Positions 26,498 to 35,663 of a DNA stretch of 64,000 nt are shown here, piece after piece. The translations under genes and the position numbers were made by a program. Within the stretch, counting starts at the first letter, position 1. Every line of letters starts with the position of its first letter. The notes below the pieces were generated by a model that did no database searches, was not told the DNA's origin, and worked only from the letters and a program-made list of their open reading frames with translations. The stretch comes from Enterovibrio qingdaonensis. GTDB taxonomy: Bacteria > Pseudomonadota > Gammaproteobacteria > Enterobacterales > Vibrionaceae. The DNA lies in NCBI RefSeq assembly GCF_028683135.1, contig NZ_JAJUBB010000010.1, positions 124,001 through 188,000 on the forward strand. Reading direction: 5' to 3'.

Positions 26498-27854
26498 CTT
26501 TTACAAAAATTACTTGCTCGTCTTTAACTTCACTTGACTCCCTTCCATAAACATATGGGCAGCCTGCCGTACTGCACTCGAAGGGAATCTCATTATTTTC
26601 TAACATTTCCATTACTTTCCTAGCTCTTGGGTTTTTGCTCGGATCGACATTATTTGTTTTTTTCCAGTCAAAAACAGGGCTAGTTTGCCAAACACAAAAC
26701 ATAAATTTGCCATCTGCCTGAAGGCATCTTCCATTTGATTTGTAGTGGCACTCTTTTACTTCACGTTTCTCACCGATATATTCTTCACTCTCGGCCTCAT
26801 CTTCAGAAGTGACTGAACCGCTAAAATAAACTTCTACTCCTTTTTCTTTTGCGTACTCCAGTGATTCATTTAAGGTTTTTTTGTAATCTTTAAGATTGTG
26901 TTTAACCTTTTCATTTTCATACATGAAATCACTATTGTCGTCATCCATCTTTTCCAAGTCATACAAATGAATCAGTTCAAGCTTATTGTCCAGAGTGCTT
27001 GCTAGATCTATAAAGTCTCTTATTTCTTTATAGTTGGAGTTCAGGATTATCATATTGGGTATAATAATAGGGAACCTTTGCCCCCTTTCTTGTCTTGCTT
27101 CCTTCAATAACTTAACATTATCCAAAACTACCGATAACTTTCCGCCTTTCCTTAGAACTGGATATAAATCATCTGATAAAGAGTCAATACTTACTATAAT
27201 TTGTCTGAGAGGTAATGAGTTATCTAGTATCAAATCAATTCTCTTATTAAGCAACATTCCATTAGTATGGAATTTTAGATCTTTACTATATGGTATTTTT
27301 GAAAATGCATACTCCAGATCCTCTTCTTTTGTTAAGAGAACTTCTCCGAAACCATCAAAACATATATTCCTTGCCTGTTGAAAAAGTGGCTCTATTAAAT
27401 CAAGATCATTTTTGGATAGTATCTTATTATGAAAACCATTCATTACTGCAGGGCACTGTGGACATCTTAAGTTGCACTTTCCACTTATTTCAACCTGAGA
27501 AAGAAAACCGTTGAATTTATTTAATTGATAGAGGAAATCATCTGACTCCACAAATATTTCCAAATAATCCAACTTATCTTTGAAACTGTTGTCTATTTCA
27601 ATAGTAAAACCGCAGTTCAATGGAGCTTCAGGATGTGCAACTTTCACATCATCTCGGTTGACATTAAATTCTTCGCTAGTCGCAATAACTTCGTTATTAA
27701 ATAGTATGTATATTTTCTTAGGAATACTATTTCCTTCAGTGAATAACACACTCCAACCACCAATTGTCAAAACGTCATCATCGAGTTCATGATGGTCAAA
27801 AAAACCCGCATATGCCAAGTTTACATTTTCAAAAAATTCTTTTGTGATTTCCAT
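26472..27854 (-). CDS. Radical SAM/SPASM-domain protein in polysaccharide cluster
   Basis: 460 residues. The N-terminal region (about 1-110) is a small beta-rich domain with GGWSVLF...RDDVKVAHPEAPLNCGF, resembling the accessory domain (GW...DV...P...GF) found in some multidomain glycosyltransferases. A radical SAM core follows, with the iron-sulfur motif CNLRCPQC (CxxxCxxC, about 127-134), GFGEVLL and HTNGMLL. A SPASM-like C-terminal region has CHYKSNGRCLQADGKFMFCVW and later cysteines (CSTAGC). It would carry out SAM-dependent radical chemistry; the substrate is unknown and could be a sugar, lipid-linked glycan or peptide. A good ribosome site (AAGGAAATAAGG) precedes the ATG. It lies between manB and the giant glycosyltransferase, overlapping the latter. 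Confidence 0.9.
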   Translation of the reverse strand: MEITKEFFENVNLAYAGFFDHHELDDDVLTIGGWSVLFTEGNSIPKKIYILFNNEVIATSEEFNVNRDDVKVAHPEAPLNCGFTIEIDNSFKDKLDYLEIFVESDDFLYQLNKFNGFLSQVEISGKCNLRCPQCPAVMNGFHNKILSKNDLDLIEPLFQQARNICFDGFGEVLLTKEEDLEYAFSKIPYSKDLKFHTNGMLLNKRIDLILDNSLPLRQIIVSIDSLSDDLYPVLRKGGKLSVVLDNVKLLKEARQERGQRFPIIIPNMIILNSNYKEIRDFIDLASTLDNKLELIHLYDLEKMDDDNSDFMYENEKVKHNLKDYKKTLNESLEYAKEKGVEVYFSGSVTSEDEAESEEYIGEKREVKECHYKSNGRCLQADGKFMFCVWQTSPVFDWKKTNNVDPSKNPRARKVMEMLENNEIPFECSTAGCPYVYGRESSEVKDEQVIFVKGGWSATKA

Positions 27855-27904
27855 ACCTTATTTCCTTTTATTTATTACTTGACACTGCAAACTTTTTATT
27901 GATA

Positions 27905-29272
27905 TCAACTAGCTTTAAGTAGCGACAAAAGTACTTTCGTTTTACTATCCATCAAATCACGATCACCCCTAGACTCAACATTTAGTCTAACTAATGGTTC
28001 AGTATTTGAGCAACGTAAGTTAAATCTCCAATCTTCAAACTCCATGCTTAAACCATCAGTTTTGTCGATTAAAGTAGCTTGTGATTCAAAATGCTTAAAC
28101 ACTCGCTCGATAGCAACCTCAGGTTCGTCTATCCTTGAATTAATCTCACCAGAAGAAGGGTATGCACAGATTCTTTCTGACACGGCTTCTGATAATTTAA
28201 GATGTTTAACTGATAGCAACTCGGCTATAAGCAACCATGGAATCATTCCACTATCACAATACGCAAAATCACGGAAGTAATGGTGCGCGCTCATTTCGCC
28301 ACCATAAACCGCATCTTCTTCCCGCATACGCTCTTTGATAAAAGCATGGCCCGTTTTCGACATTATTGGTTCACCACCTGCGGAACGAACAACATCCACA
28401 GTATTCCACGTTAGTCGCGGATCATGGATAATCTTGCCTCCAGGTGTCTTCTTGAGGAACGCTTCTGCCAGTAAGCCGACAATATAGTAACCCTCTATAA
28501 ACTGGCCTTTTTCATCGAATAGAAAACAGCGGTCAAAGTCCCCATCCCATGCAATTCCCATCGCGGCGTTGCTCGCGATAACTGCATTAGACGTGTCTTC
28601 GCGACATTCAGGTAACAGTGGGTTCGGAATCCCATTAGGGAAGTGTCCATCCGGAGCGTGGTGAACTTTAACAAACTCAATCGGGACATTTTTTGCTAAA
28701 AAATGTTTTTCGATTTCATCTATGATATGCCCTGCAGCACCATTTCCTGAATTAACAACGAGCTTCATTGGTTTCATGTTGGATAAGTTGACATATGTCA
28801 GTATATGCTCAACATATGCTTCGAGGTTCGAAACTTTGGTTAAGCTACCTATCCTCTCTGGAGGCGAAAAATCGTTGGCTTCAGCTAGTTTCTGTATGCT
28901 TCTTAAACCAGTGTCACCACTGATCGGCTTAGCATCCTCTCGAACAAGCTTCATTCCATTGTAATCAAGAGGATTGTGGCTAGCAGTAACTTCAACACCA
29001 CCATCAACACCCAGATACTTCGTAGCAAAGTAGACTTCTTCAGTGCCCGTCATACCTATATCGATGACATCTGTTCCCGCGTCCATTAGACCTTTTGAAA
29101 GAGCTGCTTTTAGACTCTCAGAGGTCAAACGTACGTCTCCACCGACTACAACTTTCTTTGGTTTTAAAAACTCTCCAAAGGCTCTACCAACACGATAAGC
29201 AATGTCTTCATTTAGCTCAGTACCTAGCTGCCCACGAATATCGTAAGCCTTGAAACACGTTAGTTGGTTCAT
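27905..29272 (-). CDS. manB: Phosphomannomutase ManB/CpsG
   Basis: 455 residues; converts mannose-6-phosphate to mannose-1-phosphate for GDP-mannose synthesis. Seen: [11 protein letters not shown] at the N-terminus, the phosphoserine loop [13 protein letters not shown] (about 96-108), the metal loop [12 protein letters not shown] (about 243-254) and the sugar loop [10 protein letters not shown] (about 323-332), with a C-terminal [14 protein letters not shown] phosphate loop. Length equals E. coli CpsG. Its ATG shares one base with the TAA of manC, so the two genes are coupled. No gmd/fcl genes are seen, so D-mannose, not L-fucose, is the direct product suggested. Confidence 0.95.
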   Translation of the reverse strand: MNQLTCFKAYDIRGQLGTELNEDIAYRVGRAFGEFLKPKKVVVGGDVRLTSESLKAALSKGLMDAGTDVIDIGMTGTEEVYFATKYLGVDGGVEVTASHNPLDYNGMKLVREDAKPISGDTGLRSIQKLAEANDFSPPERIGSLTKVSNLEAYVEHILTYVNLSNMKPMKLVVNSGNGAAGHIIDEIEKHFLAKNVPIEFVKVHHAPDGHFPNGIPNPLLPECREDTSNAVIASNAAMGIAWDGDFDRCFLFDEKGQFIEGYYIVGLLAEAFLKKTPGGKIIHDPRLTWNTVDVVRSAGGEPIMSKTGHAFIKERMREEDAVYGGEMSAHHYFRDFAYCDSGMIPWLLIAELLSVKHLKLSEAVSERICAYPSSGEINSRIDEPEVAIERVFKHFESQATLIDKTDGLSMEFEDWRFNLRCSNTEPLVRLNVESRGDRDLMDSKTKVLLSLLKAS

Positions 29273-30690
29273 TAATACCCCTCACCAACTGGATCGATTC
29301 GAATAATATCATCTTCGCCTAAGTAAGAACCGGTGCGTACCTCAATAAGTACGAGTGGCACTCTACCTGGATTTTCGAAAGAGTGCTCTGCACCAACGGG
29401 GATGTAAGTTGACTCGTTCTCGCTTATCACGTAACTCTTATCTCCATTACGAACTTTAGCCGTACCCGAGACTACGACCCAGTGCTCTGCACGATGATAA
29501 TGCATCTGGACTGCAGTTTTCTCACCAGGTTTAACGGTTACCTTTTTTACATGGTATCGCTCACCGCTCGCGATTTCGTCATGCACTCCCCAAGGACGAT
29601 ACACCTCTTGATGCTGGCTCTGCTCTTTTCGGTTTTCTTTCTTTAAACGATTTACGATTTCTTTTACGTCTTGAACCTTATTTTTATCCGCAATTAGCAC
29701 AGCGTCTTTTGTCTCGACAACGACAAGGTCGTTGACGCCAACTGTCGCCACCAGTCGATTTTCTGCATATATATAGCTGTTTAACGTGCTCTCAGCGATA
29801 ACATCACCGCGTATAGCATTACCATTCTGCGTTTTTTCATTGACGTCCCAAAGGGCAGACCATGACCCAACATCACTCCAACCTGCTGACATTGGCACAA
29901 CAACAGCCGATTTGGTTTTCTCCATAACTGCATAGTCAATTGAATCATCAGGACATTTGGAAAATACATCTTTTTGTAGGCGTATAAAATCGAGATCTTT
30001 TGTTGACGAAGATAATGAGAGTTTACAGCTTTCCAAGATATCCGGTCGGAACTCTGCTAATTCTGACAAGTATTTTGAAGCCTTGATCAGGAACATGCCG
30101 CTGTTCCAATAGTAGTTTCCATCATCAAGATATGATTGCGCTACATCTAACGAAGGCTTTTCAACAAACTCTTCTACTACAAATCCCGAACCCTTTACTA
30201 TTTCACCTCTCTTAATATACCCATAGCCCGTCTCTGGCGCATCAGGTACAATTCCAAAAGTAACAAGATTACCCTTAGATGCAGCGGAAACCGCTTTATC
30301 GATTGACTGATAAAATTTGGAAAGATCTTTAATAACATGATCGGCCGCTAAAACTAATAGCAAAGGATCATCCCCACCTTCAATGGCTTTTAGTGCCGAG
30401 ATAGCCAGAGCTGGAGCTGTGTTTCGTCCCATTGGCTCCAAGATAATTCCACTAGGCACGCATTCTATTTGCCGTAATTGTTCGGCAACAAGAAAACGAT
30501 GCTCTTCATTGCAAATAATGAGCGGATCTAGATGTTTTATACCATCCAAGCGAGAAATAGTATTCTGCAACATTGTTTGGTTATCAATAAGCGAAAGAAA
30601 CTGCTTTGGGTACTTTGTCCTAGAAAGTGGCCAAAGCCTAGAACCAGATCCACCGGCTAAAATGATAGGTAGTATGTTTTTATTATGCAT
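29272..30690 (-). CDS. manC: Mannose-1-phosphate guanylyltransferase / mannose-6-phosphate isomerase ManC
   Basis: 472-residue bifunctional enzyme making GDP-mannose and isomerising fructose-6-phosphate. The N-terminal nucleotidyltransferase has the pyrophosphorylase signature [13 protein letters not shown] (about 12-24) with YPKQFL, then a central FVEKP segment. The C-terminal type II phosphomannose isomerase cupin carries RPWGVHDEI...[29 protein letters not shown] (metal-binding His residues) and [19 protein letters not shown]. Length is the family norm. It starts with ATG at 30690, 115 bases after the next upstream glycosyltransferase stop, and is coupled to manB. Confidence 0.96.
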   Translation of the reverse strand: MHNKNILPIILAGGSGSRLWPLSRTKYPKQFLSLIDNQTMLQNTISRLDGIKHLDPLIICNEEHRFLVAEQLRQIECVPSGIILEPMGRNTAPALAISALKAIEGGDDPLLLVLAADHVIKDLSKFYQSIDKAVSAASKGNLVTFGIVPDAPETGYGYIKRGEIVKGSGFVVEEFVEKPSLDVAQSYLDDGNYYWNSGMFLIKASKYLSELAEFRPDILESCKLSLSSSTKDLDFIRLQKDVFSKCPDDSIDYAVMEKTKSAVVVPMSAGWSDVGSWSALWDVNEKTQNGNAIRGDVIAESTLNSYIYAENRLVATVGVNDLVVVETKDAVLIADKNKVQDVKEIVNRLKKENRKEQSQHQEVYRPWGVHDEIASGERYHVKKVTVKPGEKTAVQMHYHRAEHWVVVSGTAKVRNGDKSYVISENESTYIPVGAEHSFENPGRVPLVLIEVRTGSYLGEDDIIRIDPVGEGY

Positions 30691-30804
30691 AGCATCTCAA
30701 ATAACTAATTTTTAACTTTTAGCAAATAGTAAGAACAGCCTTCTGACAACGTTTTCTATTCTAAGATTGCCAGAAGCCCTGTCGTCGTCTCACTTGCAAA
30801 GCCG

Positions 30805-31950
30805 TTAAGTCTTTAGGATAGAATGATAGATATTCATGTATTGTTGTGACACTGCTTGGCTTGAAAAAAAGTTCTCGTACCTTTTTCTTGCACTGCTTTG
30901 ATATTCACACAACATGTCCATATCGCTAACTATACTGTTAATGGCCTGAGCCAAGGCTTTTGGATTCTCCGGCTCCACGACTAACCCTGTCTCTTGATGT
31001 TTATTTACAAATGATGTGCCAGTACCTATATCGCATGTCACTAATGGTTTAGAATGCATTAGAGCTTCGATGAGTACAACGCCAAACGCCTCTGAACGTA
31101 AATGTGAGGGTAGTGTAAGCAATATAGAATTTTGAATTAGCACATGCTTTTCGTCTTCTTCAACCTGACCTGTAAACACAACATTACTTAATTTTAGTTT
31201 TTCAACTTGTAACCTAAGTGTTTCCGATTCTGGCCCGGAACCAGCGATAACAATGGTTGTATTTAAGTACTTTGCTGCCTCAATTAACGTATGAAAGCCT
31301 TTGTAATATCGAAGAACACCTAAAGCTAAAACGTAATTATTTTCCTCTAATCCATATTTAGCCAAGACTTCATGTTTTCCAGAACCACCTTCAGTTATAA
31401 CTCTATCCTTTAGGCATAATGGAGCAACTTTTGTTTTCGACCTAAACTCTTCTCTACTTAGCACTGGGCTAGAGTCGACATAGTTTTGAGATGTAGCCAC
31501 TATACAATCAACACTTCTTAACGTGCGGTTCATTAATGGATTGTATAGTTTTCCTAGAAATTTCTGACGCACAATATCAGAATGGTATGTCATTAAAGTA
31601 GGCTTTCCCTTCGGGATAAGGAAATTTAGAATATCTGCAAATGGCCAAGGAAAATGCAACTGTACAATATCACACCATTCAACTAGCTCTCGAAATTTTT
31701 GAAAGCTTCGAAATCCACCTATGTCACATGAAGCAATATTGATGATTGATTTCTCACGTATTACCTCGCCTTCCTCCAACTTGATAGACCTAGGGTTAGG
31801 CTCAGGAGACAATGTGAAAATCTTTGATTCCACACCAAAATTCTCTACACTTAAGCATATTTGCTTAATCGCTTCCTGAAGACCACCAGGTGGATCTGGG
31901 AAATATGTTCTGTATACATGCAGAACCTTAATTCTATTCTCAGTATTCAT
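30805..31950 (-). CDS. GT4-family glycosyltransferase
   Basis: 381 residues with the two-Rossmann GT-B layout: an N-terminal acceptor domain with HVYRTYFPDPPGGLQEAI, and a C-terminal nucleotide-sugar domain with LALGVLRYYKGFHTLIEAA, VIAGSGPE and the EAFGVVLIEALMHSKPLV E-x7-E signature. The opening and domain pattern resemble mannosyltransferases of the WbaZ/WbdB group, so a GDP-mannose donor is plausible given the nearby manC-manB, but donor and linkage are inferred only. It overlaps the next upstream glycosyltransferase by 11 bases. Confidence 0.9.
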   Translation of the reverse strand: MNTENRIKVLHVYRTYFPDPPGGLQEAIKQICLSVENFGVESKIFTLSPEPNPRSIKLEEGEVIREKSIINIASCDIGGFRSFQKFRELVEWCDIVQLHFPWPFADILNFLIPKGKPTLMTYHSDIVRQKFLGKLYNPLMNRTLRSVDCIVATSQNYVDSSPVLSREEFRSKTKVAPLCLKDRVITEGGSGKHEVLAKYGLEENNYVLALGVLRYYKGFHTLIEAAKYLNTTIVIAGSGPESETLRLQVEKLKLSNVVFTGQVEEDEKHVLIQNSILLTLPSHLRSEAFGVVLIEALMHSKPLVTCDIGTGTSFVNKHQETGLVVEPENPKALAQAINSIVSDMDMLCEYQSSARKRYENFFSSQAVSQQYMNIYHSILKT

Positions 31951-32995
31951 TTTGATTCTTTAGAATGTTCAGCAATGCCTTCGCACTGAAACGAATATGA
32001 TAATTATTCATCACATCTTCATAAGCATTTTCACGAATTAGATCTCGCAACTTATGATTATTGGCGAGAGTATTGAGGGCATCTAGCCATGATTTATAAT
32101 CGTTATCTATGAGCAAGCCATTCACGTTATCCTCTATACAATTTTTGTAAATTGTTGAAGATGAATATATACCTGGCACTCGGGCAGCACCATAATTAAG
32201 ATATTTAAATGGGTTCTTGCACTCATTAAAAGCCAGTGAATCCTGGTCTTCTTCAGCACCAAGAGGTGAAATTGAAAAGCTATACCTTCCACGAATCAGT
32301 GCTCGCATATACGAATCATATGGCATGCGATTTGTATAGTGGAGAAATGGGAGTGACGGTATTTCTGGAAAAGGATCCCCATAGAAGTCTAACACAAAGT
32401 GTTTATTTTTAGAGAAAAACACCTGCAGAGCTGAAAACAATGAGTCCTTCGCTGACTCCATTTTTATGAGGTCAGCATTAGTAAAAACAATTTTCGGTCG
32501 TCGATCTTCTCGGCTATTAGGTTTAACAACAGATTTGGTATACTTCTCAACCCACATTCCATTAGGAACCAAGTAGATCTTTTTATATTTATCTTTCAAT
32601 CTATCGAAAAGTATCGCATTAGCTACTGTTATGCTATCAGACAATTCAATAAGCTCTGAAATGTTACCTAATTTATCATTCTGTGCTCCACCACCACTAT
32701 AGTTTGGAAAAGAGAAGATCCAATCATCTATATCGTAGACAACTTTAACTCCAAGACGTTTGGCCGTTTTTGCAATGGTAATCGCTTCTGTTGAGCTATG
32801 CTTACTTAGAATAAGAACGTCAGCCCAGTTTAAGGCAGAAAGGCATAGAGGATCATCTTCGGCTAATGAAATAAACGTGAAGTTTTGTTCATTTTCTTGT
32901 AAGTATTCTAATACTTCAGTAACACGCGCCGATACTGACAATGACGCTACACCTTGTGCTACATGAGATTGTCTTTGTAACGCAAATACTTTCAT
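31940..32995 (-). CDS. Glycosyltransferase (GT-B fold, GT4-like)
   Basis: About 351 residues from the ATG at 32995; a TTG three codons upstream (33004) is inside the preceding gene and less likely. Features are MKVFALQRQSHVAQGVASLSVSARV, a short acceptor domain with VVYDIDDWIFSFPNY (a segment common in GT4 proteins that begin with YDIDD), YLVPNGMWVEKY and a donor domain that ends KNPFKYLNYGAARVPGIYS, ending with a TLANNHKLRDLIRENAYEDVMNNYHIR tail. Donor and acceptor unknown. It begins two bases after the stop of the histidine phosphatase, so coupled translation is likely. Confidence 0.82.
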   Translation of the reverse strand: MKVFALQRQSHVAQGVASLSVSARVTEVLEYLQENEQNFTFISLAEDDPLCLSALNWADVLILSKHSSTEAITIAKTAKRLGVKVVYDIDDWIFSFPNYSGGGAQNDKLGNISELIELSDSITVANAILFDRLKDKYKKIYLVPNGMWVEKYTKSVVKPNSREDRRPKIVFTNADLIKMESAKDSLFSALQVFFSKNKHFVLDFYGDPFPEIPSLPFLHYTNRMPYDSYMRALIRGRYSFSISPLGAEEDQDSLAFNECKNPFKYLNYGAARVPGIYSSSTIYKNCIEDNVNGLLIDNDYKSWLDALNTLANNHKLRDLIRENAYEDVMNNYHIRFSAKALLNILKNQNEY

Positions 32996-32997
32996 AT

Positions 32998-33621
32998 TTA
33001 ACAATTATCACTAAGTACTTTGTTGGGACAAGCTGAGAAGTATTTTAATCTAGAATTCAACGCGCCGTAAGAGTCTAACGAATAATCGACTCTGGATACC
33101 GAACAGTTCATTGGTAAGAACGCTGGGAAATGTGACATATCAACGTTACAAACTTCTTGTAAAATACAACTAATGGGACCTGAATGAACAACAGCCACGA
33201 CTGTTTTCCCCTGGTAGCCTTCGACGAGGTCTTTTAGCCAATCTATAACACGAACATTAAGCTGTGCATGGCTCTCCCCATCAGGGTATTTGTTATCATT
33301 CGAATGATAAAACCTAGGATTCAGATCAATAAATTCACTCAATGGCAGATTTTTTACTGAGCCTGCATTTGTTTCACCTAAAGCTGGATCCACAACCCAA
33401 GTAGCTTCTGGGAAAAGGATCTGTGCCGTTTGATTTGCCCTTCTCCAATCACTCGTCACAAAGAGATCTACCTTCTCTGATGGAATGACATTTTTAATCC
33501 ATTCAGATACTTCTGCCGCTTGAGATAACCCTATTTGATGCAGTGGATCAGTCTTGTCTCCTGTAACCAATTTGGCATTATTTGCTACGGAGTAACCATG
33601 TCGAATTAAATATAGTCTCAT
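32998..33621 (-). CDS. Histidine phosphatase superfamily protein (phosphoglycerate mutase-like)
   Basis: 207 residues from the ATG at 33621, which overlaps the TGA of the upstream glycosyltransferase (ATGA); a longer frame to 33672 is inside that gene. The catalytic RHG motif is at residues 7-9 (LYLIRHGYSVAN), with DWRRANQTAQIL, DGESHAQLNVRV and a second catalytic histidine in VVAVVHSGPIS. The fold is that of cofactor-dependent phosphoglycerate mutase and many small phosphatases. In a glycan cluster it might remove phosphate from a sugar-phosphate intermediate or act on a phosphorylated glycan, but no substrate can be read from the sequence. Confidence 0.88.
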   Translation of the reverse strand: MRLYLIRHGYSVANNAKLVTGDKTDPLHQIGLSQAAEVSEWIKNVIPSEKVDLFVTSDWRRANQTAQILFPEATWVVDPALGETNAGSVKNLPLSEFIDLNPRFYHSNDNKYPDGESHAQLNVRVIDWLKDLVEGYQGKTVVAVVHSGPISCILQEVCNVDMSHFPAFLPMNCSVSRVDYSLDSYGALNSRLKYFSACPNKVLSDNC

Positions 33622-34583
33622 ACTGTATCCTCCAACATTTCCAATAATGGAGAAATAGAATCGGGCAAGCAATACTTTCTAAGACTAGATACCAAATCGC
33701 TAGTTTCACGCTCGCATGTTAGTGCTCTTTCAATTCCATTCTTTATGGAGGTGATATCGTTTGGGTCTACTAGGATAGCTTGATAGCCGAAATGCTCTCT
33801 GGACCAAGATGAATCACTTAGGACCAAGTTACACCCACTAAGCCCTGCTTCTATCGCTGACAGACCTGGAGGTTCATGCCCTACTTCAATATAGAACTTT
33901 GCACCAGATAAGGCAGAGCGAACTAATTGAGAACGATAAGGAAGGCTTGGTAGTACGATTAAATCATCTCCGCCTTCATCTACACAACGATCAAGATACT
34001 CTTGATCCCTGCAATTACCAACTAAAACCAGCTTCGTTCCTGTGCCTTTCATAGCGCGAACAACATTTAGCTGGTTTTTGTTAGGTTCAATTATTCCGAA
34101 CCAAATAGCGTAGTTATTTTGTCCCTGTAAGGATGAAAATAAGTCAGGCGTAGAGTACTGTAGATACGACGGATCTGCACCAACACTAATTCGATAACAC
34201 TTATCACTAACTTCCGGAAAATATGTGCAAAAGTTATCCATCTCTGACTGAGACTTGAACAGTAACCTATGTGATATCTCTACGAAGCGGGCTATCATGT
34301 CTAAGGAACCGAGGTCTTTTTCTGTCAGCCAAACATTTGGCCAAAGAAAAATAGGTTTATTATACTTATTCGCATATTCGAGAAGCTCTAAACCTCCCCC
34401 ATGAACAGAGAAGTGAAGAATTGCATCATAATTTTCGATAGAACGACTATACGGACCATATATATCAGCAATCAAACCCTGCTCTTTCAATGCACCTGCT
34501 ATCGAGAACATTTCATGCTCACCGCCACCTTTTACCAAAAATGCTTGGTGGTAGGTAGTAATTAAGACTCTAGGATAAGACAT
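33618..34583 (-). CDS. GT4-family glycosyltransferase (paralogue of 37930-38907)
   Basis: 321 residues. N-terminal acceptor domain opens VLITTYHQAFLVKGGGEHEMF; the donor domain has WFGIIEPNKNQLNVVRAMKG, LVLVGNCRDQEYLDRC and GHEPPGLSAIEAGLSGCNLVLSD (E-x7-E region). The order and wording closely parallel the 325-residue enzyme at 37930-38907 (GGGE opening, EPxKNQLNxVxAMK, PPGLxAxEAxxSGC), indicating duplication of an ancestral transferase with later change of specificity. Donor unknown. It is coupled to the histidine phosphatase by ATGA overlap and separated by 18 bases from the next upstream gene. Confidence 0.88.
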   Translation of the reverse strand: MSYPRVLITTYHQAFLVKGGGEHEMFSIAGALKEQGLIADIYGPYSRSIENYDAILHFSVHGGGLELLEYANKYNKPIFLWPNVWLTEKDLGSLDMIARFVEISHRLLFKSQSEMDNFCTYFPEVSDKCYRISVGADPSYLQYSTPDLFSSLQGQNNYAIWFGIIEPNKNQLNVVRAMKGTGTKLVLVGNCRDQEYLDRCVDEGGDDLIVLPSLPYRSQLVRSALSGAKFYIEVGHEPPGLSAIEAGLSGCNLVLSDSSWSREHFGYQAILVDPNDITSIKNGIERALTCERETSDLVSSLRKYCLPDSISPLLEMLEDTV

Positions 34584-34601
34584 ATGAGACTACCTATTAT
34601 A

Positions 34602-35663
34602 TTATTCTGCGTTATAAAAAATTTTGGCCCAATGATTATCATTAGTTCGCTCTAAAACTAAGCTAGCTTGTTTAGTTAATTCGGTAAACCCTTCAAGTCT
34701 ATTATTGTTCTCTAAGTATAAAAGTACCGCATCAACCGCACCTTTCACATCGGTAACATTCATAGCTACGTTTGATGCGAATTCGTCTGCTGCGGTGCCT
34801 TTTTTAAGTATTATTTGCTTCCCAAGATACATAGCTTCGAGGATTGGGATACAAAACCCCTCGTGATCACTCATAGATATCAGCACTTGAGAACTTATAA
34901 AAAGATTGTCTAAATCAACTTGAGAAACCATACCGCAAAAAGTGACATATTGTAATACGTCAAGCTTTCTGGCATGACTGATTAGAAACTTGAAATAGTC
35001 TTTATTTGGAATACTGCCAACTACTCTTAGTCGGTACCTTCCTTTGTCTAAAACTGACAGTTTTGAAAGTACGGAAATGCTATCTTCAATACGCTTATGT
35101 GGCACTACCCTACCGACAGAAAGTAAACTGACCGTTTCTACATTATTTTCATTTATTTTTTCAACCTTCCTATTAAATAGGAAAGAATCTCCAAACACAG
35201 GAGGTATTATATTCACCTGGTCTTTTATTCCGGCCGATTCTAATAGTCTAGCTGATTGTTCTGAGTTGGAGATGAATACATCAAATTCAGATAGGATTGA
35301 TATTTGCTTAAGTGCTTTTTCACAGAGTATAGCTGTGGCCGGATCATAGCCACGCAATAAGTTTGGTGGAGTAACATCATGAAAGTAACATATCTTTCTA
35401 TTGGGTAATCTAAGGATATGCTCTAAGGAAGGATCAAAAATGGAGTAGCTTACGAAAATTAGCTCTTCCGGACCCACCTCTTTTATTAAGCTCTCGACTG
35501 ATTTTATTGTAATATTTTGACTGTCATAACTATAGTTTTTAGCGTATAGCTTGACACTATAACCCAATCTACGAGCAAGCTTCGCTAAACCAATACAATG
35601 GTTGCCTACAGCATCTCCTTCATGAATATCTGGCGCATAGATTGTTAACTTTTTGTTATCCAT
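34602..35663 (-). CDS. GT4-family glycosyltransferase
   Basis: 353 residues. Seen: IYAPDIHEGDAVGNHCIGLAKLARRLGYSVKLYA in the acceptor domain, ICYFHDVTPPNLL (a segment common to GT4 enzymes near the sugar-binding cleft), VSLLSVGRVVPHKRIEDSISVLSKL at the inter-domain start and SDHEGFCIPILEAMYLGKQIILK, the E-x7-E donor motif, near the C-terminus. The donor sugar cannot be read. It overlaps the upstream 706-codon glycosyltransferase gene by 8 bases, part of the tightly packed operon. Confidence 0.9.
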   Translation of the reverse strand: MDNKKLTIYAPDIHEGDAVGNHCIGLAKLARRLGYSVKLYAKNYSYDSQNITIKSVESLIKEVGPEELIFVSYSIFDPSLEHILRLPNRKICYFHDVTPPNLLRGYDPATAILCEKALKQISILSEFDVFISNSEQSARLLESAGIKDQVNIIPPVFGDSFLFNRKVEKINENNVETVSLLSVGRVVPHKRIEDSISVLSKLSVLDKGRYRLRVVGSIPNKDYFKFLISHARKLDVLQYVTFCGMVSQVDLDNLFISSQVLISMSDHEGFCIPILEAMYLGKQIILKKGTAADEFASNVAMNVTDVKGAVDAVLLYLENNNRLEGFTELTKQASLVLERTNDNHWAKIFYNAE

